DNA from: a virus
Virus record (IMG/VR): IMGVR_UViG_3300027770_000064
Coordinates: 1-61,008 of that record
DNA length: 61,008 nt
Reading direction: 5' to 3' (one strand)
The notes below the pieces were generated by a model, which was not told the origin of the DNA, did no database searches, and saw only the letters and a list, made by a program, of their open reading frames with translations. The position numbers and the translations under genes were made by a program. Below are positions 16,444 through 23,888 of the stretch, in pieces. How positions within the stretch are numbered: the first letter of the stretch is position 1; each line of letters begins with the position of its first letter.

Positions 16444-17186
16444 TGTATTACCTCTCTATCGCTAATTGCTTGCCAATCAATTGTGGGTGAACATTCTCCA
16501 ACACAATGAGTTGATAATCCAGGGATAGGAGTCAACAGAAATCTTTTTCTATTTTCTTGTAACCATACAAATTTACCATGATCTTCTTTTCGTGTCGAAT
16601 GAACATCATAATCCTCATCGAAGATTTTCTTACTTAACATGAATGTTCCCGTTGTGCTTGGGGTAGTTCTCCAGTGATGGGTTCTGGTTATAATAATCTT
16701 TTCCCTCAAATGCGAATAATGATCATAAATGTATTTATCCAAATGATCGTATAGTGAAACATAACTTACATTATCATTGTACATTGTGTAGAGTTCTTCT
16801 ACCTTTGAAACCCATCCATCAACATGAAGATAATCATTTTCTAAAAGATAAACTATATCATTTTGTCGAATAGATGTATCATTTTTTACAATATCCATTG
16901 TTGGAAAAAATGACGCAAAATCAGTTCCACCGACAATTTCATATGGTGTAAATTTATTTTTGTATTTTGCAATCCAATTTTCTTCGATGATGCCATCCAT
17001 AACAACATTAATCTTAACATTAGCACCAGCAGTAGTACGAAGAAGATTTAAAAATACTTTTTCATAATTAAACCAATTGTCTACATTTCCCCAACGACGA
17101 GCAGATCGTGCTTGATAACGATTGTCTTGTCTTGCAGCATTATTGCTTCCACCAACATTATAATGTCTAAAAAATATATGAATCAT
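16440..17186 (-). CDS. Putative GT-A glycosyltransferase
   Basis: A 248-residue protein starting MIHIFFRHYNVGG. The region INVVMDGIIEENW followed by DIVYLLENDYLHVDGWV resembles a GT-A fold with an ExD/xND-type metal site. Further on, HHWRTTPSTTGTFMLSKKIFDED is the type of acceptor-side loop seen in such enzymes. No membrane helix or signal peptide. The start overlaps the end of the mini-DegT gene (TAATG), so the two are translated together. The donor and linkage are unknown, and the family assignment is inferred from motif pattern. Confidence 0.6.
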   Translation of the reverse strand: MIHIFFRHYNVGGSNNAARQDNRYQARSARRWGNVDNWFNYEKVFLNLLRTTAGANVKINVVMDGIIEENWIAKYKNKFTPYEIVGGTDFASFFPTMDIVKNDTSIRQNDIVYLLENDYLHVDGWVSKVEELYTMYNDNVSYVSLYDHLDKYIYDHYSHLREKIIITRTHHWRTTPSTTGTFMLSKKIFDEDYDVHSTRKEDHGKFVWLQENRKRFLLTPIPGLSTHCVGECSPTIDWQAISDREVIQ

Positions 17187-17821
17187 TATTTACTATCTGT
17201 ATATACTGGATGCTTTGAAAGATCTGGATATGGTAATTCAAGATCTGGATTGTGTTTTGGAGTGCCATCAAGATTATAAAACTGTGTCATCAGAAGAAGA
17301 CCACGGGCAGCAATCTCTGGCATCATATAGAAGTTCCACCCCAACATATCAAATGTATCTTCGTGATAAGAACACTCATTTCTTCCACTAAATCTTGCTT
17401 TCTTGAACCACTTGTACGCATCCACATCATCAGTAATTATCATGCCACCCTTGCCCAATTTAAGATGCTTATATGGTCCAGTGAAAGATAAACACATATG
17501 TGTATTTGGCACATACATGTTTGTTGTGAATTGCAATGCGCAATCCCAAACCTTTGTTGGTTTTAGTTGATACCCACCTTTGATCTTGGTTCCTTCGACT
17601 GGTTCAAATTTTACTTTTGCACCAGCATGAATAATTTCACAGGGAACTGACATATAAGTTCTTGCTGGTATTGTGATCTCAAGTCCTTGAACTTTCTCAT
17701 AATACAAAGCAAGAAACAATGCGTTACTCATGTTGTCAAGAGCAACAGCATAAGGCGCACCAGTATATTCTGCTACCTTTTCCTCGAACTGTTCTGTAAT
17801 TTTATGTACACCTTGTGCCAT
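17186..17821 (-). CDS. Short DegT/DnrJ/EryC1-fold enzyme
   Basis: A 211-residue protein, about half the length of normal DegT/DnrJ/EryC1/StrS sugar aminotransferases (near 370). It has the family start (FEEKVAEYTGAPYAVALDNMSNALFLAL), the ITIPARTYMSVPCEIIHAGAKVKF substrate region, and SFTGPYKHLKLGKGGMIIT in the position of the PLP-lysine loop, with the lysine of PYKH as the likely Schiff-base residue. The C-terminal small domain is missing. Compact homologues are known in phage and marine genomes. It may be a true minimal aminotransferase or a 4-keto-sugar-modifying enzyme. Confidence 0.75.
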   Translation of the reverse strand: MAQGVHKITEQFEEKVAEYTGAPYAVALDNMSNALFLALYYEKVQGLEITIPARTYMSVPCEIIHAGAKVKFEPVEGTKIKGGYQLKPTKVWDCALQFTTNMYVPNTHMCLSFTGPYKHLKLGKGGMIITDDVDAYKWFKKARFSGRNECSYHEDTFDMLGWNFYMMPEIAARGLLLMTQFYNLDGTPKHNPDLELPYPDLSKHPVYTDSK

Positions 17822-17822
17822 A

Positions 17823-18084
17823 TTATTTCACTTTCCAATAGTTGTAAATGCCCACATCTAATTCATACTTCGACCATAGTTTTCTTTCACGCATTGGTTG
17901 AGTTTTTGCCCACTCCCACATCTTACTCAATCCGTCTTTTAGAGTTGTTACTTGCTTATATCCAAGAACATCCTTGATCTTATCATGCGTCACCCATGCA
18001 TGTTTTACTTCATGTCGTTGTTCAAGATGTTGTTTGGTTCCAGATCCTATCACATCAATTAACAAATTGCAAGCATCATTTATA
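17823..18084. repeat. 262-bp duplicated segment, copy 2
   Basis: The parent copy of the direct repeat at 16132-16393, forming the 3' end of the complete epimerase gene. Confidence 0.9.
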
Positions 18085-18818
18085 GAAATATGATCATCTC
18101 CACCAATATTGAATATTTGCTTTGATGCCTTATCTTCAATAGCACCCATCCAAAAGTATGGAACACAGTCATCAATATAACTAAATGCTCTGGTTTGCTC
18201 TCCATCACCATAGATCGTCATTGGCATACCGTTAAGATGCTGATACATCCAAATACCTAAAACATTTCTATACTTGTCCCAGATGTTTTGATTGACACCA
18301 TATACATTGTGAGGTCTAAAGATACACCAATCAAGACCATGCTGTTCTCCTGCAACATGGAGATCCATCTCACACGCATATTTTGCAATGCCATATGGAT
18401 CTATTGGTGCTTGCTGATGCGATTCCTTGAAGGGAACTTCACCATTGCCATAAACTGCCATGGTCGATGTAAATACAAATCTCTTGATCTTGTGCTTGAT
18501 GCTAAGATTGATCAACTTTGTAGTTGCAATCAGATTATTTTCATAATTATATTGACGAATGAAAGGACTTAACCCTTCAGCAGCATATGCGGCAAAATGA
18601 AAGACATAATCAAACTTATGTTCCTTGAAAAGATATTCTATTTTTTTGCTATTGCTTGTAAGGTCGTAGTTGTAAAAAACAACTTTAGAATTTACATTCT
18701 GGATGTATCCACCAGAAAGATCATCAATACCATACACCGTTGCTTTGTCATTCTCAATCAACCAATCAGCAAGACGAGAACCTAAAAGACCAGCAACACC
18801 AGTAATTAAAACCTTCAT
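17823..18818 (-). CDS. NAD-dependent nucleotide-sugar epimerase (GalE-like SDR)
   Basis: A 331-residue extended SDR starting at ATG 18818 (MKVLITGVAGLLGSRLADW). This start is fixed by a GGAGAC ribosome site and an ATGA overlap with the previous stop, although a longer frame is open. It has the GxxGxxG loop, FTSTMAVYGNGEVPF with active-site Ser/Thr, PYGIAKYACE with the Y-xxx-K pair, and YGDGEQTRAFSYIDDCV. Together these fit a UDP-hexose 4-epimerase or related dehydratase. Its last 86 residues are duplicated at 16132-16443. Substrate is inferred only to be a nucleotide sugar. Confidence 0.82.
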   Translation of the reverse strand: MKVLITGVAGLLGSRLADWLIENDKATVYGIDDLSGGYIQNVNSKVVFYNYDLTSNSKKIEYLFKEHKFDYVFHFAAYAAEGLSPFIRQYNYENNLIATTKLINLSIKHKIKRFVFTSTMAVYGNGEVPFKESHQQAPIDPYGIAKYACEMDLHVAGEQHGLDWCIFRPHNVYGVNQNIWDKYRNVLGIWMYQHLNGMPMTIYGDGEQTRAFSYIDDCVPYFWMGAIEDKASKQIFNIGGDDHISINDACNLLIDVIGSGTKQHLEQRHEVKHAWVTHDKIKDVLGYKQVTTLKDGLSKMWEWAKTQPMRERKLWSKYELDVGIYNYWKVK

Positions 18819-19525
18819 ACAGTCTCCAATAATTTCACTTTGTGGGGATGAGTTCCACCACAATGGAATCCAAAACTCTCATCCGATGAAAGTATGTATC
18901 CATCTACAAAGGGTGCTTCACATGAAAACTTACCAGCAACTCCTATATCACTTGTAAATTTAAATCCTTGTTTTTCCAGTTGTTTTCGCATGATTATTGC
19001 TATGACAAGATCTTCTGGTATACCATAATATTCATCTTTGTACAGTTGACTTACAGATTCCATTAATTTTTTAGATCTAAATGAAAATCCACCATTCCCA
19101 ACAAAATAAGTTTTTTGTGATTCGTAGTACGCTTTTTTAACCAATTCCCATCTATTTGAACTTCTTTCTAGATTAGATCTTGGCCAAGGTGCTCCTAGAT
19201 AATCATATTTTAAAAATTCACCAGTCCATGCATTTGGATTTGTGGCAAACCCATCACCATGACAATATATCATATAACTAGTATCAAAATACCGATACAA
19301 TTCAGTTAAACAGAATTTGCTAAATTCATCGTATCCAAGATTTCGTATTTGCACATGTTCAATATCAGGATCGATTGAATGATGATTTCCTGAAGTTAAA
19401 AATTTAACTTTAGCATTTGGAAAAAATTGTTTGCTGTATTTTAATGAACGCAATATAGTTGCATCATTACCAACACCGTCCACTCCAAGAAATGTTATAT
19501 CTGATATATCAATTGTATTTGGCAT
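18815..19525 (-). CDS. DUF5672-type putative glycosyltransferase, second copy
   Basis: A 236-residue protein from ATG 19525 (MPNTIDISDITFLGVDGVG). The frame is open further upstream but overlaps the neighbouring gene. Motifs run parallel to the 14828-15547 protein: VDGVGNDAT, YMIYCHGDGFATNPNAWTGEF, YDYLGAPW, GNGGFSFRSKKLM and GIPEDLVIAIIMRK, ending SFGFHCGG. The two copies are strongly diverged outside these motifs and probably have different acceptors. Glycosyl transfer is inferred. Confidence 0.75.
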   Translation of the reverse strand: MPNTIDISDITFLGVDGVGNDATILRSLKYSKQFFPNAKVKFLTSGNHHSIDPDIEHVQIRNLGYDEFSKFCLTELYRYFDTSYMIYCHGDGFATNPNAWTGEFLKYDYLGAPWPRSNLERSSNRWELVKKAYYESQKTYFVGNGGFSFRSKKLMESVSQLYKDEYYGIPEDLVIAIIMRKQLEKQGFKFTSDIGVAGKFSCEAPFVDGYILSSDESFGFHCGGTHPHKVKLLETV

Positions 19526-19889
19526 ACGACTTTTCTTCTTTGAGATTCGAATTTGACTTTTGATTGATTTGATTTTTAATTTCAAATCTTTTATCATTAG
19601 TAATATAAACAGATCTTGCAAGTTCTATGAACTCATGATCGAACTGTTTATTTGCTTCTTTAATTCGTATCTGATCTTCTATATCCCAAAGAGTTTTATT
19701 TACTTTAGTCAAGTCTGCCATCTCTTCGATGAATGAATAAAAGTATCCCTGATCTATCAGGGATTTTTCAATTTCCATTCTTTCTTTTTTAATATTTACG
19801 AGTTTTCTCTCGTCTTTGATACATTCTTCTTTGATTGTAAGAATTGTATATTTGTCAATTGCCTCGCCAATAGAAACTTCAAGCATCAT
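19509..19889 (-). CDS. DUF6165-like small protein of sugar clusters
   Basis: A 126-residue protein beginning MMLEVSIGEAIDKYTILTIK, with KTLWDIEDQIRIKEANKQFD in the middle. This layout (V-S-I-G-E-x-I-D-K-x-T-I-L near the start, L-W-x-I-E-D later) is that of DUF6165, short helical proteins that accompany glycosyltransferases in bacterial and phage glycan loci. Function not established. The ATG at 19889 overlaps the stop of the gene before it (ATGATG context). The C-terminus is Lys/Asn-rich and probably flexible. Confidence 0.7.
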   Translation of the reverse strand: MMLEVSIGEAIDKYTILTIKEECIKDERKLVNIKKERMEIEKSLIDQGYFYSFIEEMADLTKVNKTLWDIEDQIRIKEANKQFDHEFIELARSVYITNDKRFEIKNQINQKSNSNLKEEKSYAKYN

Positions 19890-20626
19890 ATTATATAATT
19901 CCAATCCTTTTTATAAATATGGTCAACATATGAAAAATCTGGATTCTGCAATCTGTCATTCACTTTTCGCGAATACATGTTCAGTTTTCCTTTAGTATTT
20001 AGTTTTTCAACAAGATAGCAAAGTGAAGTTTCAACTGTATGAATCTCTACAGCATTCTCAATAACCCAGCATAGATCAAATACATTGAATAGTTTGATAT
20101 GTTCTGGTTTATGGTATACACACTTTATATTTGAATTTGTAATATTGACTTCCCTGTATACCATATCAGGTGGAGAAGCAAACATATTATTCACAAAAAT
20201 AAATGGTTCGTTCTTTATACCAAGGATTTCCTTACAACGAATCTCTCGTTCTTGATTTCGTTCAAATTGCAAATAATCTTTCCAATTATTTTCATTGACA
20301 TCAAATCCCAGGAATTGCATCAACAGATACTTGCCCTTCATCGGTAGCACACCAAATCTATGATGTGAAATATCAAAAGGAATATAAATGAATTCTTCTG
20401 TATTGATTGCAATTGGTGTCTTATATAATTCCTTACGAGGAAAATCTTCATTTACATTTACAAAATTGATTCCCTTGATGTAATCCTTGATGTATAGGAA
20501 TTCTGGAATCACAGGCCATATGACTTCATATTCTGAAGATATAAAATGTCTTGCTGCCTTCTGTAAGAAGAATATATCACCAATGCCAGCTGGTTGCCAA
20601 AATAAAACTTGTTTATTCACTTGCAT
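19886..20626 (-). CDS. GT9/heptosyltransferase-like GT-B protein (putative)
   Basis: A 246-residue protein with MQVNKQVLFWQPAGIGDIFFLQKAARHF at the start, the GxGD-type first loop of heptosyltransferase and ADP-heptose family GT-B enzymes. Near the C-terminus, FDLCWVIENAVEIHTVETSLCYLVEKL resembles the donor-side motif (a conserved acidic and Thr/Ser residue contacting the sugar nucleotide). It is shorter than classical heptosyltransferases (about 320-350) and may be a minimal version. It overlaps its upstream neighbour by 14 bases. Confidence 0.65.
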   Translation of the reverse strand: MQVNKQVLFWQPAGIGDIFFLQKAARHFISSEYEVIWPVIPEFLYIKDYIKGINFVNVNEDFPRKELYKTPIAINTEEFIYIPFDISHHRFGVLPMKGKYLLMQFLGFDVNENNWKDYLQFERNQEREIRCKEILGIKNEPFIFVNNMFASPPDMVYREVNITNSNIKCVYHKPEHIKLFNVFDLCWVIENAVEIHTVETSLCYLVEKLNTKGKLNMYSRKVNDRLQNPDFSYVDHIYKKDWNYII

Positions 20627-21281
20627 TACCTACTAAGTTAAATTTTACGATTTCTTCTCGAAGTCCCATTTCTCTCAGTGAATTTTCTTTGGATTTTCCA
20701 TCAGCAATTCCCATTGTTATCATTGGCGTGAATCCTTCTGGCAATGATGTTCCAGGCCATATGGCATATGGATGTCCAAGCATACCAATTCGCATCTTGG
20801 ATAAAAATTCTGGCAATACTTCACCCATCAGAACTTCATGATCAAAAAATTTCACACCCAAATTCATTTCATTGAATTCGCATCGTTCAACCCAGTAAGT
20901 CAAACACTGTATAGTCTTTTCTGTATAATTTACATAAATTGGTGATGCTTTGGGTAAATTGGGATTCACATCTGGAGGATTGCCTTGATATGCAAATGCC
21001 ATATCGCAGTTGTCTTTCAGGGTATCAAATATAGAAAGTTCAGCATGAATCAAAGAATCAACATCCATCCACACAAATGGTCGTTTCTTTTCTTCCAACA
21101 CAGAAAGAATGAATCTTGGTTTAGCAAGACAATTTAAACGGTATTCACCACGCGAAGGTAATTCGCGAATATCATGTGGAATATTATTCTCATTGCAATT
21201 GATTCTCAGACGACGCGCGTGATCGCTATAGTATGTACGATCATCTATATCACAATAAAAGGATACAATTTCAGTTTTCAT
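20613..21281 (-). CDS. GT-A-type glycosyltransferase (putative)
   Basis: A 222-residue protein. KPRFILSVLEEKKRPFVWMDVDSLIH carries the D-x-D metal-binding motif (DVD) of GT-A transferases, preceded by an acidic start (IVSFYCDIDDRTYYSDHARRLR). EFNEMNLGVKFFDHEVLM lies where the acceptor and catalytic loop is expected. Similar small proteins occur as nucleotide-diphospho-sugar transferases in marine phage glycan islands. The specific family is not certain. Confidence 0.65.
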   Translation of the reverse strand: MKTEIVSFYCDIDDRTYYSDHARRLRINCNENNIPHDIRELPSRGEYRLNCLAKPRFILSVLEEKKRPFVWMDVDSLIHAELSIFDTLKDNCDMAFAYQGNPPDVNPNLPKASPIYVNYTEKTIQCLTYWVERCEFNEMNLGVKFFDHEVLMGEVLPEFLSKMRIGMLGHPYAIWPGTSLPEGFTPMITMGIADGKSKENSLREMGLREEIVKFNLVGNASE

Positions 21282-22110
21282 TGATTAATTTAAATAATTG
21301 ATCATCAGCAGAAACAAGTTCTTTAACCCGATTAAAGTTGTCTCTTACTGCATCAAGTTTACTTTCATATAGTTCTTTTGTCAATGTTTTTGGATCAAAA
21401 TCTGGAGTTAATTCTATAATTCCATCTTTGTTGAAGATATCACCAATATCTGGTGCTCCCCAATATACTGGTATTGTTCCCGTAGCAAAACAATCAGTTA
21501 TTTTCTCTGTATAATATGTACTGTACTTATCATTTTCCACAGTAATAGAAAACATATAATCATTCAGTCCTTCAGACTTATCGCCCCACGGAACACCTGG
21601 ACTTAATCTACGAGATCCAAGAACTCCACCATACAGATCAAGGTTATTTTTATATTGTTCTGCCAATTGATGACGAATAGCATGTCCAAATGCAAATTTC
21701 TTGGGAGAAGCAATCATAGATGCTAATTTTGTTTTTGGAAAAATATCTTGGTTCTTTATCCATGGAAGATTACTTCCTGCTGGACAATATCTTACATTTG
21801 GATGCTTTCCCAACCAACTCTTCTCAGAAGTAAAAAGAAGATCATATGAATCGCAAATATTTAAAAATTGTTCTTCCCAAACTTCTCTTGGAAAGTTCAT
21901 TGCATGAAAAATAGCACGCGATTCGCAAACCCATGCTATTTTCAGTGTTCCAGGTTTCTTTTGATAAGACATTCCGATGGCAATTCCACCATCTATAAAA
22001 ACTTTTACAGGAAAGTCTTCCGCGATCCAACTGAAGGATTGTGGCAATAAATTAGAATTTGATGAATATTCTATTTGAAATGGAGCACCAATTGCTTGCA
22101 TTTTTTTCAT
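21271..22110 (-). CDS. GT10-like (fucosyltransferase-type) glycosyltransferase
   Basis: A 279-residue protein from ATG 22110 (MKKMQAIGAPFQIEY). A GGAGA site lies 9 bases upstream, whereas an in-frame ATG at 22128 has none. The C-terminal half holds the GT10 signature: YMFSITVENDKYSTYYTEKI, then DCFATGTIPVYWGAPDIGDIF and GIIEL. GT10 enzymes transfer fucose or related 6-deoxy sugars from GDP-sugars. Since this island also makes GDP-L-galactose, a GDP-L-sugar donor is attractive but unproven. This is the first gene of the island, 27 bases after regA. Confidence 0.78.
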   Translation of the reverse strand: MKKMQAIGAPFQIEYSSNSNLLPQSFSWIAEDFPVKVFIDGGIAIGMSYQKKPGTLKIAWVCESRAIFHAMNFPREVWEEQFLNICDSYDLLFTSEKSWLGKHPNVRYCPAGSNLPWIKNQDIFPKTKLASMIASPKKFAFGHAIRHQLAEQYKNNLDLYGGVLGSRRLSPGVPWGDKSEGLNDYMFSITVENDKYSTYYTEKITDCFATGTIPVYWGAPDIGDIFNKDGIIELTPDFDPKTLTKELYESKLDAVRDNFNRVKELVSADDQLFKLINEN

Positions 22111-22137
22111 AATATAAAATCTCCACACTTATATATG

Positions 22138-22533
22138 TCACTTACCGATGTGATACTTAGGAATCAAAGTCCATTCTTTCTTTTCTTTATGCGGAATGAT
22201 CTTCAATCTAGCAAGAGAAAGTTGTGGTTGCTCATACTGTTTTGGATCTATCACATTCACCAATTCCCATTCTACCAGTAATTTAACTATTGTATTTCTT
22301 CGCCCAAGATCGTCTTCTGATATATCAGAGTCAAGACCATCAAGAACAAACATTTCTTTAAAATGTATGATAGCATATCTACCTCGCTTGTGTAGTATAT
22401 GACACGATTGATATAATTTCTTTTCAGTTTTAGAAGATACACCGATTCTAGTGAGAGTTTCCTTAACTTTAAGGAAATCTTCTTCACTTTTCAATGTTAT
22501 CTCCACGCCCAATCCCTCAAAAATATCTTCCAT
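22138..22533 (-). CDS. regA: RegA translational repressor
   Basis: A 131-residue homologue of T4 RegA (122). It has VEITLKSEEDFLKVKETLTRIGV, KKLYQSCHILHKRGRYAIIHFKEMF and EWTLIPKYHIGK, all strongly conserved RegA segments. RegA binds AU-rich start regions of early mRNAs, including genes 44 and 45, and shuts off their translation. It follows 62 as in T4. In T4 the next gene is DNA polymerase (43), but here the sugar island follows. A CTAAATAT box sits between 62 and regA and might give extra late expression. Confidence 0.95.
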   Translation of the reverse strand: MEDIFEGLGVEITLKSEEDFLKVKETLTRIGVSSKTEKKLYQSCHILHKRGRYAIIHFKEMFVLDGLDSDISEDDLGRRNTIVKLLVEWELVNVIDPKQYEQPQLSLARLKIIPHKEKKEWTLIPKYHIGK

Positions 22534-22568
22534 AATAATGCTCCATATTATAGAAAATATTTAGGGTT

Positions 22569-22940
22569 TTACCGTTTTTGACCACCTTTTTGTATTAATT
22601 CGCGTAATTTGTCCATAGGAAGCAAGTCAATTACCTCCCTAGCACGGGCATCTGAGTACCCATAGACTTCCTTGATCACCTCTAAATCCTTGCTTTCCTC
22701 GGATTTGATCCACTTGGAAAAACGCTTACGCTTGGATATTGAGTGAATATAATAGTCATATTGCATCTTTTTATCTAAGAATGCAGACTGATTCATTCTA
22801 TTGGCATAAAAGATGGTATCGGGAAAATACGAAAAGCATTTATTGATGACAAAGGGAACATAATCCTTCTCCAGACGGGGGTCTTTGGATAGGAGATTTT
22901 CCTTGGTCTGATTGATTGAGTTTAAGATATCGGAAAGCAT
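22569..22940 (-). CDS. 62: Clamp-loader small subunit gp62
   Basis: A 123-residue protein in the 62 position directly after 44. Motifs such as YVPFVINKCFSYFPDTIFYANRMN and KMQYDYYIHSISKRKRFSKW are those of T4-like gp62, which joins gp44 to load the gp45 clamp. T4 gp62 is 187 residues, so this is a short form of the kind seen in environmental T4-like phages. The stop of 44 and the ATG are one base apart, consistent with the known translational coupling of 44 and 62. Confidence 0.92.
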   Translation of the reverse strand: MLSDILNSINQTKENLLSKDPRLEKDYVPFVINKCFSYFPDTIFYANRMNQSAFLDKKMQYDYYIHSISKRKRFSKWIKSEESKDLEVIKEVYGYSDARAREVIDLLPMDKLRELIQKGGQKR

Positions 22941-22941
22941 A

Positions 22942-23886
22942 TTATTTGAAAGCGCAAGACATCATCAACTGGACTAGACACGCTACAAGATTGATCTCTT
23001 GATCAGCAACAAAAGCAGAGCGATACTGTGCCTCTGCGATTATCAAGATCGCCTCTGGAATGGTCTGATTCTCCATATGCTCACCAAGGGCATCGTAGAT
23101 TTTCCTATAGATCTCTTGGGGGGAGGTTTCAGCATTGAGTGCTGCCCAACGACGAACCGTGACAAAATCCTTGTTGCGAAGTGCAGTCATCAGGTTCTTA
23201 ATCTCTACCTCTGCGATAGAGGAAAGAATTCCCACATCAATCGTACCAGACACTCCGTACCGTTGCAATTCATTTAGAATTCTACGCATATCTGGAAAGT
23301 GCTTCATGATCAATTGACCAAGAACCTTCTTATCTGCCTTAACACCTTCTTGGTTAAGAATATATGAACACCGTTCCATCATCTTTGCGGCAATGGTTGG
23401 TTTTTCGGAGGCAGCAAGTACGAAGTCAATACAAGTGCAACGAGAGTGAATAGGTTCAATAATTCTTGATTTATAGTTACAAGTAAGGATAAACCTACAA
23501 TTATTTGCAAATTCTTCAATAGCACCTCGCAGAGCAGGTTGAATGCTATTAGCATTTGAATAATCAAACTCATCTAAAATGACCACCTTTTTAGTATCCC
23601 CACTCAGAGATACGGTACTGGCAAACTGACGAATCTTTGTTCGCAGCGTGTCAATGTTTCCTTCCTCTGAGCAATTAATAATAATCCAGTCACACTCCAT
23701 CTCATTGCAGAGTGCCTTTGCGACTGTTGTCTTGCCAACACCAGCAGTACCAGAGAAGAGCAAATTCTGAGGTTCTCCCTTAGCAACCATGTCGCTGAAG
23801 GTAGACTTCAGCGACATGGGGAGAACGCAATCTTCAATGGTCTGCGGACGATACTTTTCAACCCACAGAAAATTTTCTGGTTTCAT
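22942..23886 (-). CDS. 44: Clamp-loader ATPase gp44
   Basis: A 314-residue AAA+ ATPase. It shows VEKYRPQTIEDC at the start, Walker A GTAGVGKT (46-53), Walker B VVILDEFD (101-108), sensor 1 in FILTCNYKSRI and the arginine-finger SRC (148-150). With gp62 it opens and loads the gp45 sliding clamp for DNA polymerase and, through the clamp, supports late transcription. Codons 23-34 form an unusually strong inverted repeat (see the 23772-23826 feature). Confidence 0.96.
   Translation of the reverse strand: MKPENFLWVEKYRPQTIEDCVLPMSLKSTFSDMVAKGEPQNLLFSGTAGVGKTTVAKALCNEMECDWIIINCSEEGNIDTLRTKIRQFASTVSLSGDTKKVVILDEFDYSNANSIQPALRGAIEEFANNCRFILTCNYKSRIIEPIHSRCTCIDFVLAASEKPTIAAKMMERCSYILNQEGVKADKKVLGQLIMKHFPDMRRILNELQRYGVSGTIDVGILSSIAEVEIKNLMTALRNKDFVTVRRWAALNAETSPQEIYRKIYDALGEHMENQTIPEAILIIAEAQYRSAFVADQEINLVACLVQLMMSCAFK
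23772..23826 (-). promoter_or_regulatory. Strong two-tier RNA hairpin inside gene 44
   Basis: Bases 23787-23800 and 23806-23819 are perfect inverted repeats of 14 bp with a 5-base loop. An outer 7-bp helix (23772-23778 with 23820-23826) extends it past an 8-base bulge. It lies in codons 21-39, encoding LPMSLKSTFSDMVAKGEP, so it is fully coding. No U-tract follows, so it is not a terminator. A role in translation, mRNA stability or nuclease processing of the 45-44-62-regA message is possible. Confidence 0.6.
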
Positions 23887-23888
23887 TA

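Noticed and set aside
19745-19764. Perfect 9-bp inverted repeat followed by T-run on the plus strand
   Set aside because: It looks like a plus-strand terminator but lies inside a minus-strand gene, its loop is very tight, and no plus-strand gene precedes it. Chance is likely.
19908-19919. TATAAATA on the plus strand
   Set aside because: It lies within a minus-strand coding region with no plus-strand gene downstream, and such an AT-rich word is expected by chance.
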